Origin: an uncultured Eubacteriales bacterium
GTDB lineage: Bacteria > Bacillota > Clostridia > Peptostreptococcales > Anaerovoracaceae
NCBI GenBank assembly: GCA_902778585.1
Contig: CACYYD010000009.1
Coordinates: 1-64,000 of the forward strand
Length of the DNA stretch: 64,000 nucleotides
Direction: 5' to 3'
Shown here one piece after another: positions 25,162-32,856 of this stretch. The notes under the pieces are model-generated. The model did no database searches, was not told the DNA's origin, and saw only the letters and a program-made list of their open reading frames with translations. Made by a program: the position numbers and the translations under genes. Position 1 is the stretch's first letter, and every line of letters begins with the position of its first letter.

Positions 25162-26160
25162 ATGATAAAGAAAGAAGAACTGAACCTCGTAAAGGAATGG
25201 GACAAGACATTCGCAAAGAGTGAAAAGGTCGATCACTGCAAGGTGACTTTCGTGAACCGCTACGGCATCACACTCGCCGCAGACATGTACGTGCCTAAGG
25301 ATGCAGAAGGAAAGATGCCGGCTATAGCTGTATGCGGACCTTTCGGTGCAGTAAAGGAGCAGTGCTCCGGCCTCTACGCCCAGACCATGGCAGAAAGAGG
25401 GTTCGTTACGATCGCATTCGATCCTTCATTCACCGGAGAGAGCGGCGGCAATGTAAGATACATGGCATCGCCTGACATCAACACTGAGGATTTCATGGCT
25501 GCAGTAGATTTCCTGTCGCTCTGCGATAAGGTCGATCCTGAGCGCATCGGCATCATCGGCATCTGCGGATGGGGCGGCATGGCCATCAACACTGCAGCTC
25601 TCGACACAAGAGTCAAGGCGACTGTAGCTTCGACTATGTACGACATGACAAGAGTCAACGCGAAGGGCTACTTTGATTCCGAGGACAGCGAGGAGCAGCG
25701 CTATGAGAAGAGGAAGGCCATGTGCGCTCAGCGCCTGGCAGATCTCAGGGCCGGTGAGTACACACTTGGCGGCGGAGTAGTCGATCCGCTTCCTGAGGAT
25801 GCTCCGTTCTTCGTTGCAGACTACTATGACTACTACAAGACAGACAGGGGATACCACGCAAGATCCCTCAACTCCAACGGCGGCTGGAACGTCATCGGAT
25901 GCGAGTCCTTCATGAACCAGCCTATCCTCATGTACAGCAACGAGATCAGAAGTGCCGTCATGGTAATGCATGGCGACAAGGCGCATTCCTTCTACTTCGG
26001 CAAGGAAGCCTACGAGAACATGATCGACGGCAACAAGTACACAGAAAACAAGGAACTCCTGGTTATTCCTGGTGCAGTGCATACAGACCTGTACGACGGA
26101 GGCAGCAATAACGCTATCCCGTTCGACAAGCTGCAGGCATTCTTCGAAAAGTATCTGTAA
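25162..26160 (+). CDS. Alpha/beta hydrolase (dienelactone-hydrolase/YcjY-like)
   Basis: 332 residues from the ATG at 25162, preceded by AAAAGGAGA; an in-frame ATG at 25126 has no such site and overlaps the previous gene. The fold opens VTFVNRYGITLAADMYVP, with strand-turn AVCGPFGAVKEQCSG. The nucleophile elbow is GICGWGG (Cys where serine hydrolases have Ser, as in dienelactone hydrolases), and late residues include HGDKAHS and the His in PGAVHTDLYD. It probably hydrolyses an ester or lactone; the substrate is unknown. The lipoprotein gene follows one base after the stop. Confidence 0.83.
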   Translation: MIKKEELNLVKEWDKTFAKSEKVDHCKVTFVNRYGITLAADMYVPKDAEGKMPAIAVCGPFGAVKEQCSGLYAQTMAERGFVTIAFDPSFTGESGGNVRYMASPDINTEDFMAAVDFLSLCDKVDPERIGIIGICGWGGMAINTAALDTRVKATVASTMYDMTRVNAKGYFDSEDSEEQRYEKRKAMCAQRLADLRAGEYTLGGGVVDPLPEDAPFFVADYYDYYKTDRGYHARSLNSNGGWNVIGCESFMNQPILMYSNEIRSAVMVMHGDKAHSFYFGKEAYENMIDGNKYTENKELLVIPGAVHTDLYDGGSNNAIPFDKLQAFFEKYL

Positions 26161-26161
26161 G

Positions 26162-26680
26162 ATGAAAAGAATCACAATAATACTGCTTTCAGCGGCAATG
26201 GTTTTTGCGGCGGCCTGCTCAGGCGGACAGACACAGGATGCTCCTGAGCCTGAAGCTGCTGACGCGCAGGAGCAGCAGGAGCAAAGTGTGCAGAGTGCGG
26301 AAAGCAGCGCAGAGGAAGACAAAATGACAGAGATGATCCTTAAGATAAACGGTGAAGAAGTAAACGTAACATGGGAAGACAATGATTCCGTAAGAGCTCT
26401 GGCAGAACTCGCGGCCGGATCGGGACTCACCGCAGAGACCTCAATTTATGGCGGCTTCGAGCAGGTAGGCGGACTCGGCACTGCGCTTCCGAGCAGCGAC
26501 ACTCAGCAGACAGCTCAGCCGGGCGACATAATGCTGTACTCAAGCAGCAATATAGTCGTGTTCTTCGGAAACAACTCCTGGGCTTATACAAAGCTCGGAC
26601 ATATCGAGGGCAAAAGCGCTGACGAACTCAGGGCTCTGCTTGGCGGAGAAACCTGCGAAATCACACTGATATCAAATTAG
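26162..26680 (+). CDS. Lipoprotein with cyclophilin-like domain
   Basis: 172 residues. The start at 26162 gives a lipoprotein signal, KRITIILLSAAMVFAAACSG, with lipobox AAAC. A Glu/Gln/Ala-rich linker (to about residue 55) precedes a C-terminal cyclophilin-like fold domain (about 57-170) with the family pattern GDIMLYSSSNIVVFFGNNSW and KLGHIEG. It is tightly coupled to the hydrolase gene (one-base gap). It is exported and tethered to the membrane. The family has no defined biochemical role. Confidence 0.8.
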   Translation: MKRITIILLSAAMVFAAACSGGQTQDAPEPEAADAQEQQEQSVQSAESSAEEDKMTEMILKINGEEVNVTWEDNDSVRALAELAAGSGLTAETSIYGGFEQVGGLGTALPSSDTQQTAQPGDIMLYSSSNIVVFFGNNSWAYTKLGHIEGKSADELRALLGGETCEITLISN

Positions 26681-26690
26681 GCGCAAAAAA

Positions 26691-26718
26691 CTGTTGTAAG
26701 ATTGATGCGAAACAACAG
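26691..26718. promoter_or_regulatory. 7-bp inverted repeat before aldo-keto reductase
   Basis: CTGTTGT (26691-26697) and ACAACAG (26712-26718) flank 14 bases, in the 68-base gap before the aldo-keto reductase. It may be an operator or a weak RNA stem; there is no T-run. Confidence 0.3.
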
Positions 26719-26748
26719 CATCTGTTCGTAATAAGCGGAGGTAATTGA

Positions 26749-27894
26749 ATGAAAAATCTCGGATTTGGAATGATGAGACTGCCGGTCATCGGCGGAGACC
26801 CAACGAACTTCAATTATGAAGAACTCAAAAAAATGGTCGACGCGTTCCTTGACGCAGGCTATAACTATTTCGACACAAGCTATGTATATCACAACGGAAA
26901 GAGTGAAGAGGCGACCCGCAAGGCCCTGGTGGAGAGACATCCGAGAGAGTCGTTCCGCGTCGCTACAAAATTCCCTTCGTTCATTCCTATGTCAGAAGAG
27001 GATGTAGAGAAGACATTCGCCCAGCAGCTTGAGAATCTGGGTGTGGAGTATATCGATTACTACCTGCTGCACAACCTGCAGACTGTATGGTACGACGGCA
27101 TAGAAGGCAAGGGCGACGGACTTTTCAACTCGGAGCATCTCTTTGACCATGCAAAGGGCTGGAAGGCCGCGGGAAAGATCAGACACCTCGGCATCTCCTT
27201 CCACTCATCGCCGGCTCTGCTCGACAGAGTTCTGAACGAGCATCCTGAGATCGAATTCGTACAGATCGCACTCAATCCTATCGACTGGGACAGCGACTGG
27301 GTCGCCGCAAGGGAGTGCTACGAGATAATCCGCAGACACGGCAAGGAAGTCATCGTTATGGAAGCGGTAAAGGGCGGCGGACTCGCAAAGCTGCCGGCGG
27401 CTGCAGAGGATGTCCTCAAGGCAGTATGCCCTGACAAGTCGATCGCTTCGTGGTCGATCAGATTCGCTTCACAGCTTGAAGGAGTGATCGCTGTGCTCTC
27501 CGGTATGTCGAAACTTGAGCAGGTAATGGACAACACCAAAACAGCCAATGAAGCAGAGCCTTTCAGCGAGGCTGAGACCGAAGCGCTGTGGAAGGCGATG
27601 GAGTTCTACAGGGAATGCACACCTTTCCCTCCTGCAGAACTCGAGAAGTACAGAGGCCTTACATGGAACGGCGTAGATGTATATTCGATCATGCAGGCAT
27701 ACAGCATCTGCCTTGTGCAGCCTGATCCGAGCTGCATCGATGACAACAACTACTTCAAGAACAAGCTTGCCGAGAACTCGCACCTTGACATCCACGGCGA
27801 TCTGCCGCATCAGGAGGTCATCAGAGCGGACGGCATGAACGCGACATACATCGTTGATGAGGCAGTCGCGTACCTCAAGAGAAATACATTCTAG
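26749..27894 (+). CDS. Aldo/keto reductase
   Basis: 381 residues. It opens KNLGFGMMRLPVIGGDP and shows the catalytic tetrad: Asp in NYFDTSY, Tyr in YVYHNGKSE, Lys in VATKFPS and His in YYLLHNL. Most clostridial proteins with this N-terminus end in a 4Fe-4S ferredoxin segment with CxxCxxC; here the C-terminal 80 residues have scattered cysteines (SICLV, PSCID) and no cluster motif. It would reduce a carbonyl with NADPH; the substrate is unknown. A good GGAGG site precedes the start. Confidence 0.88.
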   Translation: MKNLGFGMMRLPVIGGDPTNFNYEELKKMVDAFLDAGYNYFDTSYVYHNGKSEEATRKALVERHPRESFRVATKFPSFIPMSEEDVEKTFAQQLENLGVEYIDYYLLHNLQTVWYDGIEGKGDGLFNSEHLFDHAKGWKAAGKIRHLGISFHSSPALLDRVLNEHPEIEFVQIALNPIDWDSDWVAARECYEIIRRHGKEVIVMEAVKGGGLAKLPAAAEDVLKAVCPDKSIASWSIRFASQLEGVIAVLSGMSKLEQVMDNTKTANEAEPFSEAETEALWKAMEFYRECTPFPPAELEKYRGLTWNGVDVYSIMQAYSICLVQPDPSCIDDNNYFKNKLAENSHLDIHGDLPHQEVIRADGMNATYIVDEAVAYLKRNTF

Positions 27895-27925
27895 AAACTC
27901 AGAGAAAGAAGCCGATAACAAAACA

Positions 27926-27957
27926 AGATCCACCGGGACTTACCCGGTGGATCTTTT
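27926..27957. terminator. Bidirectional terminator
   Basis: AGATCCACCGGG (27926-27937) pairs with CCCGGTGGATCT (27943-27954), followed by TTTT on the plus strand and TTGTTTTG on the minus strand. It serves the convergent aldo-keto reductase and surface-lipoprotein genes. Confidence 0.88.
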
Positions 27958-27960
27958 GTA

Positions 27961-29415
27961 TCAGTTATTGCTGCCCGGCTTTGCAGGCGGATCTCCGCTA
28001 GGCGGATTTCCTCCAGGGCCGCCCTGTCTGCCGGCTTCACCGTCTGGCTTTGCAGGAGGGTTGCCATCCGGGGCGTTCCCGCCCATAGCTCCGTCAGGGG
28101 CGCCTGTTCCCGAACCGCTTCCGCTTGATGCGGCTGCGGTGATGTCAAAGGCTGTTCCTTCGCTTGCGGATCCTTCTGTGTATTCCTTGCCGTCAACGTA
28201 CAGCTTGTGGCCGTTAAGATCGATAGCCGATCCTTCGCCGACCGTCAGTCCGCTTACATATGAGTCTGCCGTCAGTGTCCATGAGCTTCCGTCCTCGATC
28301 TCTACATATACATCACCCTTCTGGCCGTCTGTGTTGATGGCGCCTGTGAATACGGACTTGTCCTTCAGATACATGTTCAGTGTCGATACGTCATCAACGA
28401 TGATGTTCCCGTCGATCACCTGGCCGCTGGCATTAAGGTTTACATGACCGCCGTTGGAACCCTCGTTGCCCCAGCCGGCTGCCTCTGCCCTGAGGAAATT
28501 GCCTTCAGCATCTTCGTTGGTGATCTCAACGCCGCTGAGCGAGATCTCTGTCGCTGTATTGTTTACGAAGAAGATGTCTCCGTTCTTATTTGTTATGCTT
28601 CCGCCGTTTGCGGTGAAGGATGAGGTTCCCTCTGCAGCGTCACCCGACATCGACTGGTAGATCATAACAGCCTGATAGTAATCTGACTTGTCACCGTTCT
28701 TTGTGTTGTTGTCGGCAACCAGAGTGTCGTTGTTGAGGGTGACCGAATTCTTTCCTTCGACTACGATACCCTGCGATGCGGTGGATTCCATGTATGCGTC
28801 AGAGACCGTTATGTCTGCTGTCGAATAGACTACCGGGGATCCGGTGCCTGTCGTTTTGTAATAGCCGTTCGTTACATTGACCGTACCGCCGCCCCTGTCA
28901 GATCTGATGGCTGCCGATGAGTTGCCGGATGTGTTTATCGTGAGGTTGCTGGCGTTCATAGTGCCGCCGCCGGTAGTCATGACGCCTCCGGAGCAGTTGC
29001 CCTGTGTCTCGATGACTGAGTCGGAAATATTAACTGTTGTCCCTTCGCCGTATGAGAACACGGCATTGGCATGGGTACCGTTGGTCTCGATCAGGGAATC
29101 CTTTATGGTGAGCGTGCCGGACTCGGTTGCGAATATTGCTGAGTTTTCGCCGTAGAAGTCGGCCTCGTCTCCGTCAGCCTCGCCTGTCTTTGTGACTCCG
29201 ATGTTGGAGTATTCGGCTTCTTCTCCGCTCGTTTCTATCGCGTGGCCGCCGTCTTCACTGTTTTCGATCGTCTCGTTTACAGTAATGTCTTCCTTTGTCA
29301 GGTAAGAAGCTGCTGCTGTATCGGCCTCCTGCCCCGCGCAGGCTGTCATGCCCGCGATCATCACCGCGGCAAGCGCGCCCGCAAATATCTTTTTTGCTTT
29401 GGAATTCAGTTTCAT
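27961..29415 (-). CDS. Cell-surface beta-helix lipoprotein
   Basis: 484 residues from the ATG at 29415 (site AAAGGAG). The N-terminus is a signal peptide ending AGMTACAG, a usable lipobox. The body (about 30-420) is a long run of short beta-rich repeats with Asn/Thr/Gly ladders (e.g. SLIETNGTHANAVFSYGEGT, VIETQGNCSGGVMTTGGG), the look of a right-handed beta-helix as in adhesins or pectate-lyase-like surface proteins. The C-terminal 60 residues are a Gly/Pro/Asp-rich flexible tail with two GNPP-type repeats (DGNPPAKPDG, SGDPPAKPGS). There is no LPxTG sorting signal. An adhesion or surface-binding role is inferred. Confidence 0.75.
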   Translation of the reverse strand: MKLNSKAKKIFAGALAAVMIAGMTACAGQEADTAAASYLTKEDITVNETIENSEDGGHAIETSGEEAEYSNIGVTKTGEADGDEADFYGENSAIFATESGTLTIKDSLIETNGTHANAVFSYGEGTTVNISDSVIETQGNCSGGVMTTGGGTMNASNLTINTSGNSSAAIRSDRGGGTVNVTNGYYKTTGTGSPVVYSTADITVSDAYMESTASQGIVVEGKNSVTLNNDTLVADNNTKNGDKSDYYQAVMIYQSMSGDAAEGTSSFTANGGSITNKNGDIFFVNNTATEISLSGVEITNEDAEGNFLRAEAAGWGNEGSNGGHVNLNASGQVIDGNIIVDDVSTLNMYLKDKSVFTGAINTDGQKGDVYVEIEDGSSWTLTADSYVSGLTVGEGSAIDLNGHKLYVDGKEYTEGSASEGTAFDITAAASSGSGSGTGAPDGAMGGNAPDGNPPAKPDGEAGRQGGPGGNPPSGDPPAKPGSNN

Positions 29416-29501
29416 AGGGGGTTCTCCTTTTGCTTTCTTTATCTTACAGCTGAAGAATAACACGCGAACCTTAAATGTAACTAAAGCCTTCTGTAACTTC
29501 G

Positions 29502-29510
29502 TGATATACT
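29502..29510 (+). promoter_or_regulatory. Extended -10 promoter for C69 dipeptidase
   Basis: TG-A-TATACT, 38 bases before the dipeptidase ATG, in the gap between two divergent genes. Confidence 0.45.
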
Positions 29511-29548
29511 TAAGTCAACAATTATCACTTTCAGGAGGTATTAATATA

Positions 29549-31012
29549 ATGTCATGCACAACGGTGCTCGTCGGAAAGAAGGCGAGCAATGACGGTTCAA
29601 CAATGATAGCAAGGACTGATGACGGCCACTTCGATGTCAAGAAGACGATAGTGGTGCTGCCGAAGGATCAGCCGCGTAAATATAAAAGCAAGATCTCGCA
29701 TGTAGAGATCCCGCTGCCGGATGATCCTATGAGATATACGGCCAGCCCGAGCGTAGACGACAAGGAAGGCATCTGGGCGGCGACAGGTATCAACGAGGCG
29801 AATGTCGGCATGACAGCGACCGAGACGATCACCACGAATTCGAGAGTCCTGACCGCTGACCCGCTGGTAGAGCTGAAGCCGGCGAAGGGCAGAAAGCAGA
29901 AGGAGGTCCCGGGCGGAATAGGCGAAGAGGACATAGTCGTGCTGGTGCTCCCGTACATCAAAAGCGCCCGCGAAGGAGTGGAGAGGCTCGCATCGCTCCT
30001 TGAAGAATACGGCACTTATGAGTCCAACGGCATCGCGTTCAACGATGAAAACGAAGTCTGGTGGATGGAGACCATCGGCGGCCACCACTGGATCGCCACG
30101 AGGATCCCGGCAGACAGCGTAGTCATAAACCCTAACCAGTTCGGCACCGACAATTTCGATCTCGAGGACGCCCTCGGAAAACAGAAAGACCATATGTGCT
30201 CGGCCGACATGAGGGAGTTCATAAAGGACAATCACCTCGATCTCAACCAGAACGGAAAGTTCAACCCGAGGGACATCTTCGGATCCCGCAGGGACATGGA
30301 CCATATATACAACACGCCAAGAGCGTGGTTCATGGGCAGATACCTCGCGCCGCTCTCTCACAGCTGGGAAGGCGAGAACGCGGAGTTCGGCCCTGAAAGC
30401 GATGATATTCCGTGGTCGCTCGTTCCTGACAGAAAGGTCACCGCAGAGGACGTCCAGTATATGCTGTCGGGACACTACCAGGGAACGCCGTACGATCCGT
30501 ACAGCGGACGCGAGACAGGCATGAAGGGAATGTACCGCTCGATCGGCATCAACAGGACGGGCGTCACCTCGATCTGCCAGATAAGAGGCGAGGGCCCGGA
30601 CGAGCTTAAGGGTATCGAGTGGATCTGCTACGGATCTACGACTTTCTCCTGCTGGGTACCGGTATACACCAATGTTGCGAAGCTGCCTGACTATCTCAGC
30701 AAGGTCACGATGGACGTAACGACTGAGAACCTCTACTGGGCAGACCGCCTCATCGGCGCCATGGCAGACAAGAATTACGCTGACTGCGTGCAGAACATCG
30801 AGCGCTACCAGGATGCGGTCAATATCCGCGGCCTGCAGCTGATCCGCGAGTACGATGAGCGCATGGCTGAGTCCGGCGATTTCTCGCTGACCGAAGAAGC
30901 CAACAGGAAGATCTGCGAGATGGCAAAAGAAGAGACAGATAAAGCTCTGGGCAGGATACTCGACACATCGAGCAAGAAGATGAAGAACGGGTTCAACCTG
31001 GCAGATAACTAA
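29549..31012 (+). CDS. Dipeptidase, peptidase family C69 (PepD-like)
   Basis: 487 residues from the ATG at 29549 with AGGAGG eleven bases upstream. It begins MSCTTVLVGKKASNDGSTMI; Cys3 would be the N-terminal nucleophile after removal of two residues, as in Ntn-hydrolase dipeptidases. Family landmarks ARTDDGHFD, INEANVGMTATETITTN, GIAFNDENEVWWMETIGGHH and PNQF are present. It cleaves a broad range of dipeptides in the cytoplasm. The aconitase-X genes start 42 bases downstream, suggesting one operon in which peptide-derived proline-type products may be used. Confidence 0.92.
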   Translation: MSCTTVLVGKKASNDGSTMIARTDDGHFDVKKTIVVLPKDQPRKYKSKISHVEIPLPDDPMRYTASPSVDDKEGIWAATGINEANVGMTATETITTNSRVLTADPLVELKPAKGRKQKEVPGGIGEEDIVVLVLPYIKSAREGVERLASLLEEYGTYESNGIAFNDENEVWWMETIGGHHWIATRIPADSVVINPNQFGTDNFDLEDALGKQKDHMCSADMREFIKDNHLDLNQNGKFNPRDIFGSRRDMDHIYNTPRAWFMGRYLAPLSHSWEGENAEFGPESDDIPWSLVPDRKVTAEDVQYMLSGHYQGTPYDPYSGRETGMKGMYRSIGINRTGVTSICQIRGEGPDELKGIEWICYGSTTFSCWVPVYTNVAKLPDYLSKVTMDVTTENLYWADRLIGAMADKNYADCVQNIERYQDAVNIRGLQLIREYDERMAESGDFSLTEEANRKICEMAKEETDKALGRILDTSSKKMKNGFNLADN

Positions 31013-31054
31013 TATATTTCAAAAGAAAAATCAAAAAGAAAGGAGATGGGATCA

Positions 31055-32356
31055 TTGGATTACAAGGTAAAACTTACCGATGAGCAGAAAGCCATACTCG
31101 AGGGATCGAAGGGTGAGACTCTGGCGAAGGTCATGGAATCGCTTGTAAGATATGGCGAGCTCTTCGGGGCAACAGAGATGGTGCCTATAAGCAGCAAGTT
31201 CAATCACCTCGTGACCTCGTTCGGTCTCAAGGCACTCGGACCTGTTTATGAACTTATGGACAAGCTGCTCGAGGCAGGCGCTCCGTCGGGTCAGAAGTTC
31301 ACAGTAGACCCTAAGCCGCTCGACAAAAACGTTCCGAGCAATTTTGCCCAGGATGTCGTTTTCAAGCTCTTCATGTACAGCAGACAGAAGGACTACGAAA
31401 AGCAGCTGGCAGATCTCGGTCTGCTGTCGGACAACGCCTTTACCTGCACCTGCTACATGGATGAGGTAGGCAACAAGCCGGGCTTCGGCGAGATCCTCAG
31501 CTGGTCGGAATCGTCAGCCGTCGTATACGCAAACTCAGTCCTCGGCGCGAGATGCAACAGAAACTCCGGCATCATCGACCTGATGGGATCGGTCATCGGA
31601 TACGTGCCTAAGTTTGGCCTGCTGACCGACGAAGGCCGCAAGGCTGACTGGATCATCGAGGTCAAAACACAGAAGAAGCCTGAGGCGCAGCTTCTGGGCT
31701 CGGCCATAGGAATGAAGGTCATGGAAGACGTTCCGTATGTGAAGGGTCTCGATAAGTGGCTCGGCAATGAGCTCGATGACGAAGCCTGCACATATCTCAA
31801 GGACTTCGGAGCTGCGACAGCGTCCAATGGAGCGGTCGGACTCTATCACATCGACGGTCTCACTCCTGAGGCCGTCAAATACGGCGAGAAACTTATAAAG
31901 AAGGACGCGAAGGTCTACGTGGTAGATGATGAGGAGCTCGAAAGAGTCTACAGAGAGTATCCGGTCATCTGGAAGAACAAAGACGCTGACCCGAAGCTTT
32001 GCTTTATGGGATGCCCGCACATGAGCCTACAGCAGCTGAAGGACTGGACCGACAAGGTCGAGGCGGGACTTGCGAAGAGCGGAGCTGCGAAGGTCTCGGT
32101 ACCTACGGTCTTTACCGCTGCGCCTGACGTTCTGGAGGCGTTTGCGAAGACCCCGTACGCCGACGGACTCAAGGCGACAGGTGTCATCACTTCGTATATC
32201 TGCCCGCTGATGTACATGAACAATCCTCTCAGCGAGAAGATGCCTGTCATTACATCAAGCAATAAGCTCAGGACATACACCTCGGCCCGCTTCTATACGG
32301 ATGACGAGATACTCGAGCAGATAACTCAGAACAGGAAGGGAGGCAAAAGGAAATGA
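31055..32356 (+). CDS. Aconitase X large (catalytic) subunit
   Basis: 433 residues from the TTG at 31055; the ATG at 31046 abuts the ribosome site AAAGGAG, while the TTG is nine bases from it. It is a DUF521/AcnX catalytic subunit: KLTDEQKAILEGSKGE start, QDVVFKLF segment, cysteines in FTCTCYMDEVGNKP, GARCNRNSG and CFMGCPHMSL. Characterised relatives are cis-3-hydroxy-L-proline dehydratases in bacteria and mevalonate 5-phosphate dehydratase in archaea. No mevalonate genes are present here, so the hydroxyproline-type reaction is more likely but unproven. It overlaps the small-subunit start by four bases (ATGA). Confidence 0.88.
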   Translation: MDYKVKLTDEQKAILEGSKGETLAKVMESLVRYGELFGATEMVPISSKFNHLVTSFGLKALGPVYELMDKLLEAGAPSGQKFTVDPKPLDKNVPSNFAQDVVFKLFMYSRQKDYEKQLADLGLLSDNAFTCTCYMDEVGNKPGFGEILSWSESSAVVYANSVLGARCNRNSGIIDLMGSVIGYVPKFGLLTDEGRKADWIIEVKTQKKPEAQLLGSAIGMKVMEDVPYVKGLDKWLGNELDDEACTYLKDFGAATASNGAVGLYHIDGLTPEAVKYGEKLIKKDAKVYVVDDEELERVYREYPVIWKNKDADPKLCFMGCPHMSLQQLKDWTDKVEAGLAKSGAAKVSVPTVFTAAPDVLEAFAKTPYADGLKATGVITSYICPLMYMNNPLSEKMPVITSSNKLRTYTSARFYTDDEILEQITQNRKGGKRK

Positions 32357-32811
32357 AATCATTTCAGGGACGCGTAGTCGCGCCGGGCAGGGTCTCTGCC
32401 GAGGCGCTGGTATCGCACGGCGGTCTTAACACTCTTGCCTCTTTCCAGAAAGCGCTCCAGTTTGGCGACAAGAATGCGACATGCGGAGACCAGAACAATC
32501 CGGACCTCTACGGAAAGCAGATGGCCGGAAAGGCTCTCTGCCTGCCGCAGACTATAGGTTCGACGACGGGCGGACTCGTACTTTACTGTGCATGCTCGAT
32601 GGGTCGCCAGCCTGCGGCCATGCTCTTCTCAAAACCGATCGACTCGCTGGCAGCTGCCGGAGCAGTTCTGGCTGACGTATGGCTGGAAGACTCCAAGTCA
32701 AAGATGCCTGTCATCGATTCGCTCGGAGATGAGTTCCTCGATTACGTAAAGGACGGGATGAACATCATCATTCAGGAAGACGGCAAAGTGCTTGTAAGCG
32801 ATCCGTTCTAA
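32353..32811 (+). CDS. Aconitase X small (swivel) subunit
   Basis: 152 residues of the DUF126/AcnX swivel family: FQGRVVAPGRVSAEALVSHG start, LPQTIGSTTGG with the Ser-Thr-rich loop, and AGAVLADVWLED. In this organism the enzyme is split in two chains, whereas some bacterial AcnX proteins are single fused chains. It is translationally coupled to the large subunit by an ATGA overlap and followed by a terminator. Confidence 0.88.
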   Translation: MKSFQGRVVAPGRVSAEALVSHGGLNTLASFQKALQFGDKNATCGDQNNPDLYGKQMAGKALCLPQTIGSTTGGLVLYCACSMGRQPAAMLFSKPIDSLAAAGAVLADVWLEDSKSKMPVIDSLGDEFLDYVKDGMNIIIQEDGKVLVSDPF

Positions 32812-32823
32812 AGCAAACTAAAA

Positions 32824-32856
32824 GCGGCCTCCCGCGGGAGGCCGCATATTTTTTTA
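32824..32856. terminator. Bidirectional terminator
   Basis: GCGGCCTCCC (32824-32833) pairs with GGGAGGCCGC (32836-32845), followed by ATATTTTTTTAT on the plus strand and by TTTTAGTTTG on the minus strand. It separates the AcnX operon from the convergent Hsp70-like gene. Confidence 0.85.
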
